Assembly: GCF_021130785.1 (NCBI RefSeq)
Contig: NW_025776243.1
Coordinates: 62,001-126,000 of the forward strand
Direction: 5' to 3'
Length of the DNA: 64,000 bases
Source of the DNA: Homalodisca vitripennis
Taxonomy: Eukaryota > Arthropoda > Insecta > Hemiptera > Cicadellidae
In this document: piece by piece, positions 42,019 through 54,597 of the stretch
Layout of the letters: each line of letters opens with the position of its first letter
Position numbering within the stretch: position 1 is the first letter of the stretch
Program-made: the position numbers and the translations under genes
Notes under the pieces: model-generated
Seen by the model: the letters and a program-made list of their open reading frames with translations, nothing else
Databases searched by the model: none
Told to the model about the DNA's origin: nothing

Positions 42019-42302
42019 GGTATGGTATACGGTCACCGGTACGGTATACGGTCACCTGTACGGTATACGGTCATCGGTACGGTAGACGGTCACCAGTATG
42101 TTATACGGTCACCGGTATAGTATACGGTCACCGGTACGGTATACGGTCACCGGTATAGTATACGGACACCGGTACAGTATACGGTCACCGGTGTAGTATA
42201 CGGACACCGGTACAGTATACGGTCACCGCTACGGTACACGGTCACCGGTATGTATACGGTTACCGGTATGGTATACGGTCACCGGTATGGTATGCGGTCA
42301 CC
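42019..42302. repeat. 19 bp minisatellite, about 15 units
   Basis: Tandem units of consensus GGTAYRGTATACGGTCACC, most 18-20 bp with few changes. Units 8-9 and 10-11 repeat as a two-unit block (GGACACC alternating with GGTCACC), showing local duplication of dimers. It lies immediately beyond the 3' end of the 28S rRNA relic. Confidence 0.92.
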
Positions 42303-42361
42303 GAACCAAGAGGGACCAAGTATAGTCACATTGCTCCCTTTACTCAAGGGTTTCCAGGTTG

Positions 42362-42545
42362 ATGTCGGCACCCACTAGGCGGGATTCGGCCTTAGATGCG
42401 TTCAGGCATAACTCCACTGATGGAAGTTTCGTAACACCGGTCGCTATTACAAGTGTGTAAAGTGTCGTTCCTCTCGTAGTGAACAGAACTGCTACCGTTA
42501 CGACTCGTTATCAGTAGGGTAAATCTAACCTGTCTCACGTAGCGA
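42362..42545 (-). rRNA. Decayed 28S rRNA 3'-end fragment
   Basis: On the minus strand the segment follows domain VI and the end of domain V of arthropod 28S rRNA. In plus-strand order: CACTAGGCGGGATTCGGCCT, GATGCGTTCAGGCATAA, a GATGGAAGTTTCG match to 'GATGGTAGCTTCG', AACACCGGTCGCT, a GTTCCTCTCGTA match to the sarcin-ricin loop region, TCAGTAGGGTAAA and TAACCTGTCTCACG. Many substitutions, including within the sarcin-ricin loop flank, show it is not functional. Recognised from memory of the rRNA; identity was not computed. Confidence 0.8.
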
Positions 42546-43332
42546 TATAACAGTAAATTCTACTTATACACTCGTTATGAGTTTATTATACTACTGCTTT
42601 GCAATTTTTAAATAAAAACTATTACACAGTGCTTAATGAATTTTAAATATATTTTGTAATTTACATGTTCATACTTAATACATACATAATGATTTTTGGT
42701 AATTTCTCAGCAATAGTTTTATGCCCAGCTGTCGATATATTGGATGACGTTGTTTGTTATCATCGTAGTCCTAAAATTTCCTACAAATATTTGCTATAAT
42801 AACCCTACGCTTTTTATTCTGAAACCAAGAAAATATGTTGAATATCGTGATAGTGTTACAATTATGGAAGAGGTCTAAGAGTAGATATGTATTAAAAGTG
42901 GTAGCTTTCTGTAAACTACGTAAATAATTACAGGTCGTTATCTTATATTAATTAATTCAAGCCTTTTTTTGTAAAATAATTTTAGTATTTTAATTTTCAC
43001 TTATCCTAATTACCACCACTAGAGATGATTATTTGTGGTATTAAAACACCAATGATTTATTAATGTACTTCAACGTAAGTAAACCGCTCGCTGTTAAAAT
43101 TGGATAAAACACATAAATCAGTGACAAGAGATACGACACATTGATGGACCTTTGAAGAGAAAGGCGAAGATGATTAATGTTGCAAACTGAAGAATGAACA
43201 CATCAGAAACCGTTAATCATCGACATCTGTCACGTACTATACTGTAGTAGCCGCTCGCTACCCGTAGTGTCTTCCCAGAGAAACCTGGAAGGAAGGTTTT
43301 TGAGATGATCTACTTTTAATTATCTATCAATA
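42546..43332. other. Spacer without recognised genes
   Basis: AT-rich, nothing recognised. Whether the 28S relic extends weakly beyond 42545 could not be seen. Confidence 0.45.
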
Positions 43333-43655
43333 ATTTATTGGCTGAGCATTAGTTGAGCCTATTGCTCTAGGGACTGGCAAATCTCATTTTTTCCTCGCTA
43401 TATCAGGGAAACGAAGTAACCTATAGGTTTTACATTTTGCGTCAAGCTTCATCTTTATTTAGTCAACACTAAGTTCGATTGTGGTGCATATCATTCAATG
43501 GGATTTGGCTAAGCGTTAGCGATTATCATTATATTTTTATTATGGGTAACTATGATGGCAAGGAAAAATAACAGGATAAATAAATTTGTAAACGAACTTA
43601 GTATAGTAATATTAGATTTTAACATGTGACATTTTTATTCATAGAGGTAAAACAT
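43333..43655 (-). repeat. Dispersed repeat copy, inverted relative to 23.9-24.2 kb
   Basis: Begins GGCTGAGCATTAGTTGAGCC and later has GGGATTTGGCTAAGCGTTAGCG and TAACATGTGAC, ending ATAGAGGTAAAAC. It is the reverse complement of the repeat at 23936-24225. The GGCTGAGCGTTAGC motif is also present in the tandem-array units (1165, 3096, 4938), so these families may share an ancestor. Confidence 0.65.
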
Positions 43656-45850
43656 AGCGCAGTGGATTAAGTCAACAGATTTGATTTCAGCGCACTCTTG
43701 CGTTGTAGCAACCTTCCTAGCTCAACGGTACTTTTAATATTTAAATGTTGGTATGAAACCTAACTTAATAAAAAAAAATTAGAATATATCATGTGCAAGA
43801 TATATTGAGAAAGATTTAATCTGCAGAATTAAATTTTGCATCAAACTTCATCTCCACATAAAAAATGAGTTATTATGGAGTATGTCCAACTATGTAATTT
43901 CTTTGAGTATCGTTGAATTCCATCACTCAGTAGGCAGACACAATATCTCTTTATATTTCTCGGGGGATGTGAACATTTCTTTTCTGTATGTCCGTAAGAC
44001 ATCTGAAGAATAAAATGAACATTAAATTTGAAATTGTACGTAAGTCAAGGCTTACGTAGTGTGCAGTACTGTCACCCTGTCAATATTTATGCATGAGTAG
44101 ATGTGATAAAGATAACTTGTATTGCGAAACAATACGATCTATAAATGTAAGGAAAATGACTTGAACGTGTTGAAAAATGAAAATTTATATACGTAAGGAA
44201 CATTAGGCAATACCTTTCGTTCTCCCTAAACTGATCATGTGGTATAGAGGTTCCATATTGAGAAAGATACAATTTTAAAAGACAAGGTACGCGATAAATG
44301 TTGACACATTATTTAGATTTCTAAATATAGTCTATCTTATACTCAGTATGCATTTATGTTTATCGACGTTACTATCTTTGATGGTATATTCTAAAATATT
44401 TTCAGTAAGACTTATACTACATTATTTATGTTAATATAAAGTAACAATTTCATACTGTGCCTATATGATCAATAAGTGCTGTTAACGGTGACGCGGTATA
44501 TTAGATTTATAAGTTTATTTGAAAAGTTCTTCTCACAGTCCTTTCAATATATTTTGTGAAAACAAGAAAACCAAGGAAAATCTTTTGGTTATTCCACTTG
44601 GAATTTTGGATTTTTTTATTAATCAGGCCGATAGAAAAACGGTTAAAATGATATGTTATTTTTATAATCATTGATAATAGGAAGGGAAATGAATAACTGA
44701 ATGGGGTTTACTCATAAAAATGTAATATCCTTAAGTGAAACTTCAATTAAAAACCCATTAATTTCCTTACGGCCGAATGTAAATGGCCACGATCGCTATA
44801 AATTACACAAATGAATCTTTAAATATACTATTAGGTTTTATATGATGCAGTTCCTTTTCGACAGTCTGACTACATTAAAAAGCATAATTTTAGTTAATCG
44901 CTTTCATAGAGGTAGAACAAAATAAGTATCTTAGTTTTATCCCAGTCTAAGATGAATCTACAAGAAACCCTGCTTACTTATTATTAGCGGCAATCTTTAT
45001 GTGTGTTCTGGAACATTAATTTTGGGAAATTTTTTTCCTTTTTTGGCGACTTAAGATTTGTTTGGCTGTTAGGCAAAACGAGCTACGCTGTCTTCTTTTT
45101 CGCGCCTTTTCTTACCGGCTTCCTTTACACTCTCACTGTTACTGGGCTTGGCTCTAGCCCTTCGAATTGGATAACGTTATTAAGAAAAGACATTATATCT
45201 AAACTAAATCCACAACCAGAAAAATGTATGTCAAGTTAAAGCTTAAAATATATATTTATTGATGCATGACAAACATAGGCCTACAATGTTTAGTATTTTT
45301 ATAATAGAGTCCACATTCAAAAGTTACAATGGTCTTAGTTTGATGTAAATTAGGTAAAAATATAATTAACACAGAATTTTTAAAGCTACGTCTGTAATTA
45401 ATATGTTAAAGATACGATGTTTTAGAAATTAGGAAAATAGCAGATTCGTTTTTCAACTTTGTACTGCGATATAAATCTAAACATATTTATTGATTTCAGT
45501 TAAAATAACAATTTATATTGTCATGGAATACTTTTACAAATTAGAATAAATATTAAAGCAAATCATAACCAGAATTAATTTCTATACTTATTTTGTTACA
45601 TTTGAAAAACATTGGCTGACTCGTATATAATACTCAGACTCACAGGTCCCTTGGTACTTACACAAAAATATTTTAACATTTCAAACTGCCTATATTATGA
45701 AAAAAATCCAATTGGCGTTTTAAATATAAATAACGGTATATTAAATTAGACCAAAATGACAGTAGTTTTTATCACTATTATTTTATAGTGCTGTGTTAAA
45801 ATCTTTACGTTATAACGAAAACTATTTGTATTTAAATTGCTTCTGAGGAC
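43656..45850. other. Spacer without recognised genes
   Basis: AT-rich. A 78-codon ORF at 45003-45239 is hydrophobic and starts on a weak codon; no family features are seen and it is probably chance. A short segment near 43830-43860 resembles part of the repeat just upstream. Confidence 0.45.
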
Positions 45851-45881
45851 AACCACCTTCACTTTCGTGTACTTATTTTCC

Positions 45882-46075
45882 AGTGTTACAGCAGACGAAG
45901 GTGGGTGCCTGTTTCAAGGAAAATATCTTAGTCGCAGACGTAGGTCGATCACCATGTAGCCCACCCCAAGTTCTGTCGTCAGATTTATTACCCCCAAGGA
46001 TCTCTCCTGCGGCTGCCAAGTATTTATCCTTCTCTCAGACTTCCTCCTCTCTCATCTTCCCTCTCTGATAAAACC
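45882..46075 (+). other. Candidate isolated exon (low confidence)
   Basis: An acceptor-like TTATTTTCCAG leads into a GC-richer, stop-free stretch of 61 codons (SPPQVLSSDLLPPRISPAAA), ending in TGA at 46066-46068. The translation is proline- and serine-rich and of no recognised family. A pyrimidine-rich run near the end could also be part of an untranslated region. Confidence 0.25.
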
Positions 46076-46454
46076 GCTGAGAGAGCGGAAAGTTCAATCA
46101 GACCTTCTTAACGTGATACTAAACATGATTCGTACTTGGATTTTGTACAGTAGGTGTGATTATTTTCAGTTTTAAATACGGTCTTGCTGATAAATTTTCG
46201 TATCTAACTCGTAAATTAAAATATTTGTATTTGCTAAATGTTCTAAATTTAGGTATATAAAATTAAATAATTACAAAATTAAATATTTATTATTCTTCAA
46301 GATTTATTGTTTACTAGTCTAATATTTTCTGAATTCGTGCAACTACTGTATTATTAATTACCTTATATATCATCTCTGTTTGTCTGACTGAAACATATAA
46401 ATGTTATAACGAATTTTTCCATTAAAGAATCCTATCAAATATAGTTGTATCATG

Positions 46455-46620
46455 TAGTCTTTTACGTGAAGAAGAGATCAGATTGCAGATCTCGAAATGC
46501 AGTTTTACCGATTGTATTGTATCACTTAACGGTGAACGATGGCAAATATCGGGAAAATCATGTTTCCTTCACAATCCTCCCATCGTCGTAAACAAATTTC
46601 AAACAAAGAACCACACTATT
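46455..46620. repeat. Penelope-like tail fragment, 46.5 kb
   Basis: GAAGAAGAGATCAGATTGCAGATCTCGAAATGC, followed by TTTCCTTCACAATCCTCCCATCGTCGTAAACAAATTTCAAAC. Both parts have counterparts at 54.43-54.69 kb (GACGAAGAGGATAGATTACA near 54440, CCTTCCATCGTC with AACAAATATTAAAC near 54670). This supports one retroelement family with two decayed copies. Confidence 0.45.
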
Positions 46621-49490
46621 ATCGTACTCTGACCTATGCCCTAACGTATATTTCAGACTTACAAAATGTAGCATAATGAACTTAAAACTAAAATTGTTAC
46701 GTTATCTAAATCATGATGCAATACACGCAGTGCATGTTAGAAATATGTACTCCTTTGTATTGCATATATCCAACCTGTGATGTATCTACTAGGCAGTCAT
46801 TCGTTGTCACTCTACCCTAATGTCAACTCGTAACTCAATCACAGAAAGAGAATAAGAACGAAAATTAAGGACAAACGCATACAACAAAACAATTAATGAA
46901 ACAAAGCCTCTTTATAACAGACCTACAAATAATTAGCCCTAACCTACAATAACACAGTGCAGCCATACAGACACAGTAGTATGCATAATATTGCAACAAA
47001 GTGTGGCTATCTCGTCATTATTTAATGACCGGTTAAGCCGATATATCCATTTACATATAAAACTCTTCTACGTCATTTAAAAAAAATGTGAGAACAATGT
47101 AACTGCGTTCTTATTGTATTGCGTAAAACAATAACTTATTGTTTACAACACATTCTCGTCTTAATAAGCTGATTAAATACTTTACCAACAGCTCGCGGAC
47201 TTTTGTAGTGACTCAGGCAAAGGGCAATTACAGGCTATTGAATTAACCGGAAGTGGAAGTGGTCGAGACATTCCGGAAGTGGAGGTGATCAGTCGAGTCA
47301 AACAAAATAATTGTATAGGAGCGTCCATTATGATTTATCAAAGTAGGTATTCCATAGTATTTCATTGTCAAGTATGCAAGTATGTTGTCAAGTATGTTTC
47401 GTTGTGTATTGTTGGTATTCCAACTTTGAGGAAAACAATGGTTATTGTTCTCTAACATAAAAGGAGGATATTAGAGTATTATCACTGTGACAAAATGATT
47501 CAAAATACAAAAATATTCGAATACCTTTAATCGAACAAGGAGAAAATTATCCAAGTGTACCCAATCTTCACGAAATATACAAGGCATGAGAACACGTCCT
47601 TGTTACATTAACATTGTTATAAAAGTATTGAGCCGTTACACTTTGATCTGTACAATCATCCATTGTGTTTTAAAACCCCCTTTGTTTAAGTCGCCCACAA
47701 ACAGCAGCTAAGAGTCTCCTTTGACTGAAAGGCACTCGGCTTGACACAAGGACGCTTTAATCCAAAGGACTACGTAACAGTTTTCATTATAAATAGGTTT
47801 TATTTCGGCGTCTCGGAGCCTTTACACCTAATTTCTACAGCTTACTTCAAATAAGCCACCAAAATGTTATATTAATCCTGATTTTTTTTCAGTTTATTAA
47901 TTAACACTCCTCCATCTATTAATTAGAAATTACTCCTTCGTTTCTAGTTCGGTATATAATATTACTCACCAACTTCCCCTTTGGAATGGGATTCTAAAAA
48001 CTTAGGTTTATTTGGATATCTGTAGAAAGCAGTATATACGAGTGTTAAACTTTTTGAGAATTTTTCATACATAACATATATATTACGATTTTTCAAAAAA
48101 AAAGGGAGGAAACCTTTTAAAATAAAATTTCATTATAATAAATAATTAAAACTTGATATTTTATTCTCAAGATAATTCTTTTTGCCAAAAAACCCTTCGA
48201 CTGTATGTTGCTTGTAAAACAACTTTACAAGTGTTTTCTCTGACGTAGCCTATCAATTCAACTTCATCTTGGTGGCAATAAATCGTGTCATTCCAACCTT
48301 TTTGGGACTATTTCATCGACATTTGAAGAGTCGTTATTAAACCTTTAGTTTGAAATTGCTTTCTTGTTTCGGTTTTCATTTAATTTTAAGTTGTTATAAA
48401 ACTATCAATAGTCAGATCTTATTCTTTTATTGTTATTTTTGTTAAAATTATGTAAATTTGTGTTTTCTTAGATATTTTATGTACTTACGTTAATCTCTAC
48501 ATTCTGAGCGATTGTTGTTATATTATATTATTGTTATTATTTATTTTTTGTTCTTGCCGATAGTATATTTATTGTATTACTGTTATTTCAGTATGCTTAT
48601 TTTCTTCCCATTATTTTTTGTTTAATTTTTTTTATCAAATAAAATTTTAGTATAATTTATTGGTTTAGGAGAAGTATGTATTTAATGTGTATACTATTAT
48701 ATGTGAGGGGTGGATTAATTTCTAATAAATAAACAATCATTGATTGCAGATTGAATGATGTTACTTTATGATATGAATTGTAATTCATTTATAAAATTAT
48801 TTAATAATTTACCTTATCAACTTTTAATTTAATATATATTATATTTTCAATTAATTTTTAACTTGTGCTACATTTTCTTAATACCATATTAATATAACAC
48901 ATACCAGTAATCTGCAAATGTGTTTTTAGATTAAGACTACATGTTTTTAAGTGTCAAGTTATCAAGCACGCTAAAGTTACTTAAGGCATACAAGTTTGCT
49001 ATGTAACTTCAAACATCTGTCTTACGTAACTTAGTATATGTTTGTTTCCCATAAGTCTTGAAGATGACTTAGTTTAATCCTACACCCTCTTCTGGCGTTT
49101 GGAATAAGGTTTTAGGGCCAGACATTGAAGGGAACTTATTCAATAAAATAGCTTCCATTATAATTTAAAAAATTTGGACAGCTGAATTGTTTTTGTTCAG
49201 AGGTTATATGTTTTACATTGAATAGTCTATTCCGTAAATGAAATTGTTCTTTCATTGTAGAATAGGGTTCAAAACACAGGACTAATGGTTTTAAGCAATT
49301 TGGTGTTTAATATTGTTAGTTTATCATATTGTAATTCATTACTAATGATTTATATAGATATTATTAGTAAAGAAGCAAATTACAGGAATCAAATGTGTTA
49401 CTGTTTCTTAGTTTTAATAGAAAAATATGTATACATTATGTTAAGTACTTGAAGGAAAACGCGAATTCTGATGTGTTCGTAAACGGCAAC
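46621..49490. other. Spacer without recognised genes
   Basis: AT-rich. A TATAAATAG at about 47789 precedes a slightly GC-richer patch, but no exon or ORF is attached to it. Nothing else recognised. Confidence 0.45.
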
Positions 49491-49698
49491 TGACGTTGTC
49501 AGGCCTTTGTCACTCCAACTTCACGCCTTGCACAGTATATACTAAAGCTGCGTCGCATTTTCTTTCATGAAATGCAACAGAATCTCTTTCAGACAACTTT
49601 GCTCGTTCCTCACAGCTACTTGAGTGACTACAGTATGATGAATCTTGAATCTTTGTACCATCCTCACCCTTGTATAATGCTTTGTTTCCTGGGACTAT
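49491..49698 (+). other. Candidate isolated exon or ORF end (low confidence)
   Basis: A stop-free frame of about 68 codons without an ATG at its start, in a locally GC-richer patch. Acceptor-like sites are CGTTGTCAG at about 49501 and CTCTTTCAG at about 49591. The frame ends at a TAA near 49698 and includes HSYLSDYSMMNLESLYHPHP. No family recognised. Confidence 0.2.
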
Positions 49699-52121
49699 AA
49701 AATTTTAAAACTGAACTAAAAATTTGTATACGGTTAACTAATTGTGTGGATCTCCTAATCCTTGCTACTCAAACCTACTGAAAATACAACCGTAGTCGAA
49801 TCCGTTGGATCGTATATACAGTGTTTTAAACTAAAAGGTGTCATAAACTTCTCTCTCTGGGTACTATAATTCAAAATTAAAAACAAAACATTTGACATAA
49901 ACCAAGATCGAGAAATATCTTTTCAAGCCGATATTCTGTTTCTTTAAATAAATGTCTCTCTCTCCCTCTCGCTCTAACTCTCGCGTTCTCTCGCACTCAT
50001 ACCACCTATACAACTTTGAATTAATTGAGTTGAAAATTTTTCTCGAATGTGAATGACAGTCATCATAAAACATTTATTTGGTTGAGACCGACTAACCAAA
50101 CCAAACCAAAAGTACTTATGACTTTAGTACTTGAAATTATTAAAATCATTCGGCAATTATCGTGTTTCTATGTAATTTACCTAAAAGAGCGTGATGTAGG
50201 CTATTTATAAAAGAAAGAATATTCATCAAAATTTGTTTAAAACATAAAGATGGCTATATGTGTTCAACTAATTTAATAGTGAAAAATTATAAAAAATATA
50301 AAAAACGTAAATTGGAAAGCTGTGAATTTATTAGAGTTTCTTACATTGTGGTACCCAAAGGTAACATGGTTATCATAGTATAATATAATAACCTAGAATT
50401 TTACTCCTTAATAATTCAGCTTAACCCCAAGCATATCTGGGGGTTTATTTGACATATAAATATGGAAGGAATCTATTTTTAATATTCAATAAAGTCTGGA
50501 ATATTGTTTTTCTTATAAATTGTATTTTACTTTTTGGTATTCAACTAGTGAATAGCAAAATAGACTGGCAATTTTCTATACAATAAATAAAAATATATAC
50601 ACATACATAAATATAAAGTATAAACTTTGACAGGCGGCGATCATTGTTGGTGACCAGTTTAAATACCCAGGCACTAAACCACAAATCCAAACATGGGCAA
50701 ACAATCGTATTTGAATCTATTTTATAAAACACGTTTCGTAAAACTTAAGGTAATGATTTCAGGATGTTTTGGTATGCTATTTCATATTTTAATAAGTTCC
50801 GTTTGCTACCTGTAAGAGACAGAAGGGTCAATTGCAGGAATACAACTTTTAACGCCAAAGAAAGTACGTTATTGACCAGTTATTGTTATGGAAATAAAAA
50901 GATGTCGAAAATCGCAATGATACGGTAATATACGAAACAAGCAGCGTTTTATGCCGGCTTGAATACAAGGAAACGTGCCTTCTATCGTCAGATCGTAACT
51001 AACATGTCACACGCCAACATATAACTGTTCATCACTGTAAAGCAGTCGTGATTAAACACAGTTGTATCTATTAAGTATCTCTATTTTACTGAATAAGTTG
51101 TGGAATTTTTAGAGAGCAATAATCTCGCATTAAGTACTCAGAGTCAAGATGACACTTAGCCGAGAACAATGATATAGCACTATCGAAACTGTCATTACTT
51201 TCTATGAAGGTAAATAGCTTAAGAAAATCCAACTGCCACTTTCTAAATTCAATGCACAGCTTGAAGTTTTCACCAGCTTTTGTTGTGTTTTGATTTTAAT
51301 ACCGTTATTTAGGCCTACGTACATACGAGTTGTAAGGTGAAGGGATTTGACCGAATTGAATAGAATTGGGGTCCTTGTATCGTTCAAACCATTATTAGTA
51401 TAATTAGAGATATTGTGAGTGTCCAAAAGGATATTTGAGAATAGTCTAACTTATATTAGTGAATTTAGTGGCACAGATTTATAATTGACTGAGAATGAGA
51501 AGAAGGAATAGATTTGGTAACAGAGTGCAGATTCGGTAATTAAATTTGGATTTTTTTTTAAGTGAGGTTCAGGAGCTAAGGAAAAAGCATTCCAAACTTA
51601 TTTAATTGAATCACTTAGCCAGATTATCAGTTTTATCCAGAATAAGGAATGGGTGGGGGTAGGAATAAAAAAGGGTAGGTGAGAAGGCAGGCTCCTAAAT
51701 CGTTTTGTGGTTACTACACGCAATTTTCATTTCCGTTTAATTAAAAATTAATCATAGATAAGGAAACATCCAACACTAAATAACTGTCGACCTTGTAACC
51801 ATTTAAATATGAAAAATTCAGTTCACGGTAACTTTAGTAAGTTCAGATTCAGTTCATAAGATTTTAGTATGATATATAGATAACTATTGGCATTTTCCTT
51901 GTGCCTCTTGAGATAAATTAAAATATGAAATAATTTCAGATAAAGAAAATTAAAGCTTGTTCTTAATAAATATTCCGAAGCTCTTCAATACTATTCCACA
52001 ATATATAGAACTAGGACAATTAAATTTTTTTAATTGAGTAAAAAATATGGGTTTTTATTTGCATCGGTATAATACAAAACAAATTAAAGCTTGTATAATA
52101 TTATACTTGTATTATACTTAC
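49699..52121. other. Spacer without recognised genes
   Basis: AT-rich with a CT-rich tract at 49950-49998. Short ORFs only. Confidence 0.5.
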
Positions 52122-52500
52122 TATAATAACAACTCTCCCCTTTATCTCTCTTCAGTGTTACAGCTTTTGGCGCAAATGTGTGGGGGTTTTAAAGAATGTT
52201 TAGAAAAATATGAAAAATGGGACCAGCTTTCTCTTTTAAGATTATAAATATCTGTTCTTTTTTGTTTGAACCTCTATAGAAAAATAATTATGAAATAAAT
52301 AAAACATTAGTATAATAATAACAACTCTCCCCCTTATCTCTCTTCAGTGTTACAGCTTCTGGCGCAAATGTGTGGGGTTTTAAAGAATGTTCAGAAGAAA
52401 ATATGATAAATGGGACCAGCTTTCTCTTTTAAGATTATAAAAATCTGTTCTTTTTTGTTTGAATCTCTATAGAAAGCTAATTATGAAGTAAAAAAATAAT
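52122..52500. repeat. About 189 bp tandem duplication, two copies
   Basis: Copy 1 (52122-52303) and copy 2 (52311-52500) share TATCTCTCTTCAGTGTTACA, GCGCAAATGTGTGG, TGGGACCAGCTTTCTCTTTT and CTGTTCTTTTTTGTTTGAA. They differ by scattered substitutions and small indels. Both contain an acceptor-like pyrimidine tract ending in CTTCAG. Confidence 0.88.
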
Positions 52501-53090
52501 CTTATTCAATATTTGAAACTATGCACTTTTACCGTTAATTAAAGAATCACACTGATGAAAGTTATGATCTATTTCCCTCGCAGAAGAATTCAGCCTGTGG
52601 AAGAATCTACAGATCATAAGAACAGTGTTTTTTCATTTCGTGAAGACCGTATTTAGAACATAATGAAAGTCTGCCAATATTATTGTGTTCGGAGGAAAAC
52701 GATCGACCATTTATTTTACCTCATATTCCTGTAGTAGTACTTTAGTAATGTACTTAAACGTAGTATCTTCCGTTTACCATTTTATTTCTGAGAGCTTGGA
52801 TTATCTTCAGCGAATAAAAAATACTGAATGAAAGTAACAAATATTGTTTGGGATTATAAATTTATAAGTTACCAAAACATTGCAGACTTCTTGTGAAAAA
52901 ATAATGTAGTAAAGTAGTTTTATTTTTCATCTTTCCAAAGAGTATTAAGTAATAAAACGATAACTATAAAATTTGTTAAAATAATTTTTTGTCTTAATCA
53001 GTGCGCTATTCGCCTAATTAAATTTACTTCAATAGCTTTGTAAATAAGAATGAAAACCAGTAAATTTAGTGTCCTCTCTGAGCGAAAATT
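52501..53090. other. Spacer without recognised genes
   Basis: AT-rich, nothing recognised. Confidence 0.5.
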
Positions 53091-53095
53091 AGCCT

Positions 53096-53338
53096 TTGCG
53101 TGAAATTAAAAGTTATGTCTCGATCCACTCGGCCGGCAGAGATTACTTGTATGGCCAGCAGGCAGCCAACGTACCGGCCCGGAAGCGTCGTCATTTCACA
53201 GTGAAACTATTCTCGCACAGTTTCCGTTTTCATACTTCAAGTATGAGAACTATATTTTGTATGGTTTTAAATTCCTTCACATTCTTTCAGGTTCATTACT
53301 ATAAATACGAGTATATAGCAAACATTATGACAAAATAA
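53096..53338 (+). other. Candidate isolated exon in a GC-richer patch (low confidence)
   Basis: An 80-codon open frame beginning on TTG. Its first half (SAGRDYLYGQQAANVPARKR) lies in a GC-rich island of about 110 bp, unlike the flanks; the second half is AT-rich and not protein-like. Splice-like AG sites lie inside the island. No family recognised. Confidence 0.22.
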
Positions 53339-54350
53339 CAGTCTACAGTGATGTGTGTTGTTTAAAAATCTGTCACAACGAAATACTATTATAGTGCAAA
53401 ATGCTTAACCTGTTAAAAATATTTTACAATTATTAAATATATGTGGAATTCAAACCACAGGTTTTACTATACAGTTTAATTATATGTCTTCACTTACCAT
53501 TAGTAGCTTAACAGAAATCATTTAGCAATATTGATAAAAGCTTTTTCTGCAAACATTCACTACACTATTACAGATAGTTACAAGTTTTGCATTAATGCAG
53601 TTTCGTGAAAAATAAAAATTTTGCATTTCAAGGTCGATTGTTGACATATTATATGAGCAACTTCGCTTGATCCCCCGAACTGTATATTTTATTATACAGT
53701 TGAATACGTTTACTTTTAGCTACAAATATCCCGTAGTACAAAATAATAAAGTTGTTATCTACAAACAATGTCGATCTCATTACGTAGGATAAGCTGAAAA
53801 TAATTAAATTTAACAAGGATGTTATCAAACCTGTCACTGATTTGGGTTAAATTGTCATGGTTAATAAATTCCAACAAATATAATGAATAAATGAAACGCA
53901 CATCTCTCCAAAAATAAAACGCCATCAGTTTATCAAACAGCATTTAATTATTATGAGTGATCATTTGAATTATTTGCTAATTGTTTACGTACATACAGCC
54001 ATAGCCACTTTAAGCTTCTTCATAATCCCTTGCACAGTTGTAAACCTTTCTGGAGTTACTCCGAAAGTAAAATCTCCAAGAACTTTTATACATTTATTTT
54101 TCTTCAATAAATGATTGCATATTTAATTCATTTTCAAAATAATTTTGATGAAATAGGTAATAATAATTATGAGTACTTACTGTACCTACTGTAAATAAAT
54201 TAACAGTAGCCGATACAAGCTCCATTTTCAACAACAATTATGTATTATCTTTTTATTATTTTTTTATAAGAGCTTTAATATTGTTGAGTTACTTTTTGTA
54301 TGTAAATTAATGACAAATATAAAATAAATATAAAATTGAGTGATTTTAGA
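53339..54350. other. Spacer without recognised genes
   Basis: AT-rich, short minus-strand ORFs without family features. Confidence 0.5.
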
Positions 54351-54597
54351 TTCCCTCCGTTATGTTTTAACCCTTTTCTTTCCCTTATTTAAATCCTTCT
54401 GTTCTTTATTATTGTATGTATTAATACCTCCCCCACCTGACGAAGAGGATAGATTACAATCCTCGAAACGATTTGTAACACTTATTATAAAATAAATATA
54501 AATTCCCTCCGGTATGTTTGAACCCTTTTCTTTCCCTTATTTAAATCGTTCTGTTCTTTATTTTTATATGTATTAATACCTCCCCCACCTGACGAAG
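54351..54597. repeat. 95 bp direct repeat pair with Penelope-like tail motif
   Basis: 54351-54445 and 54503-54597 are nearly identical (TTCCCTCCG, AACCCTTTTCTTTCCCTTAT, AATACCTCCCCCACCTGACG). The spacer contains AAGAGGATAGATTACAATCC followed by TCGAAACG, an element-tail motif like that at 46.5 kb. The arrangement fits a fragment of a Penelope-like element, which often carries duplicated ends, but no coding part is present. Confidence 0.6.
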
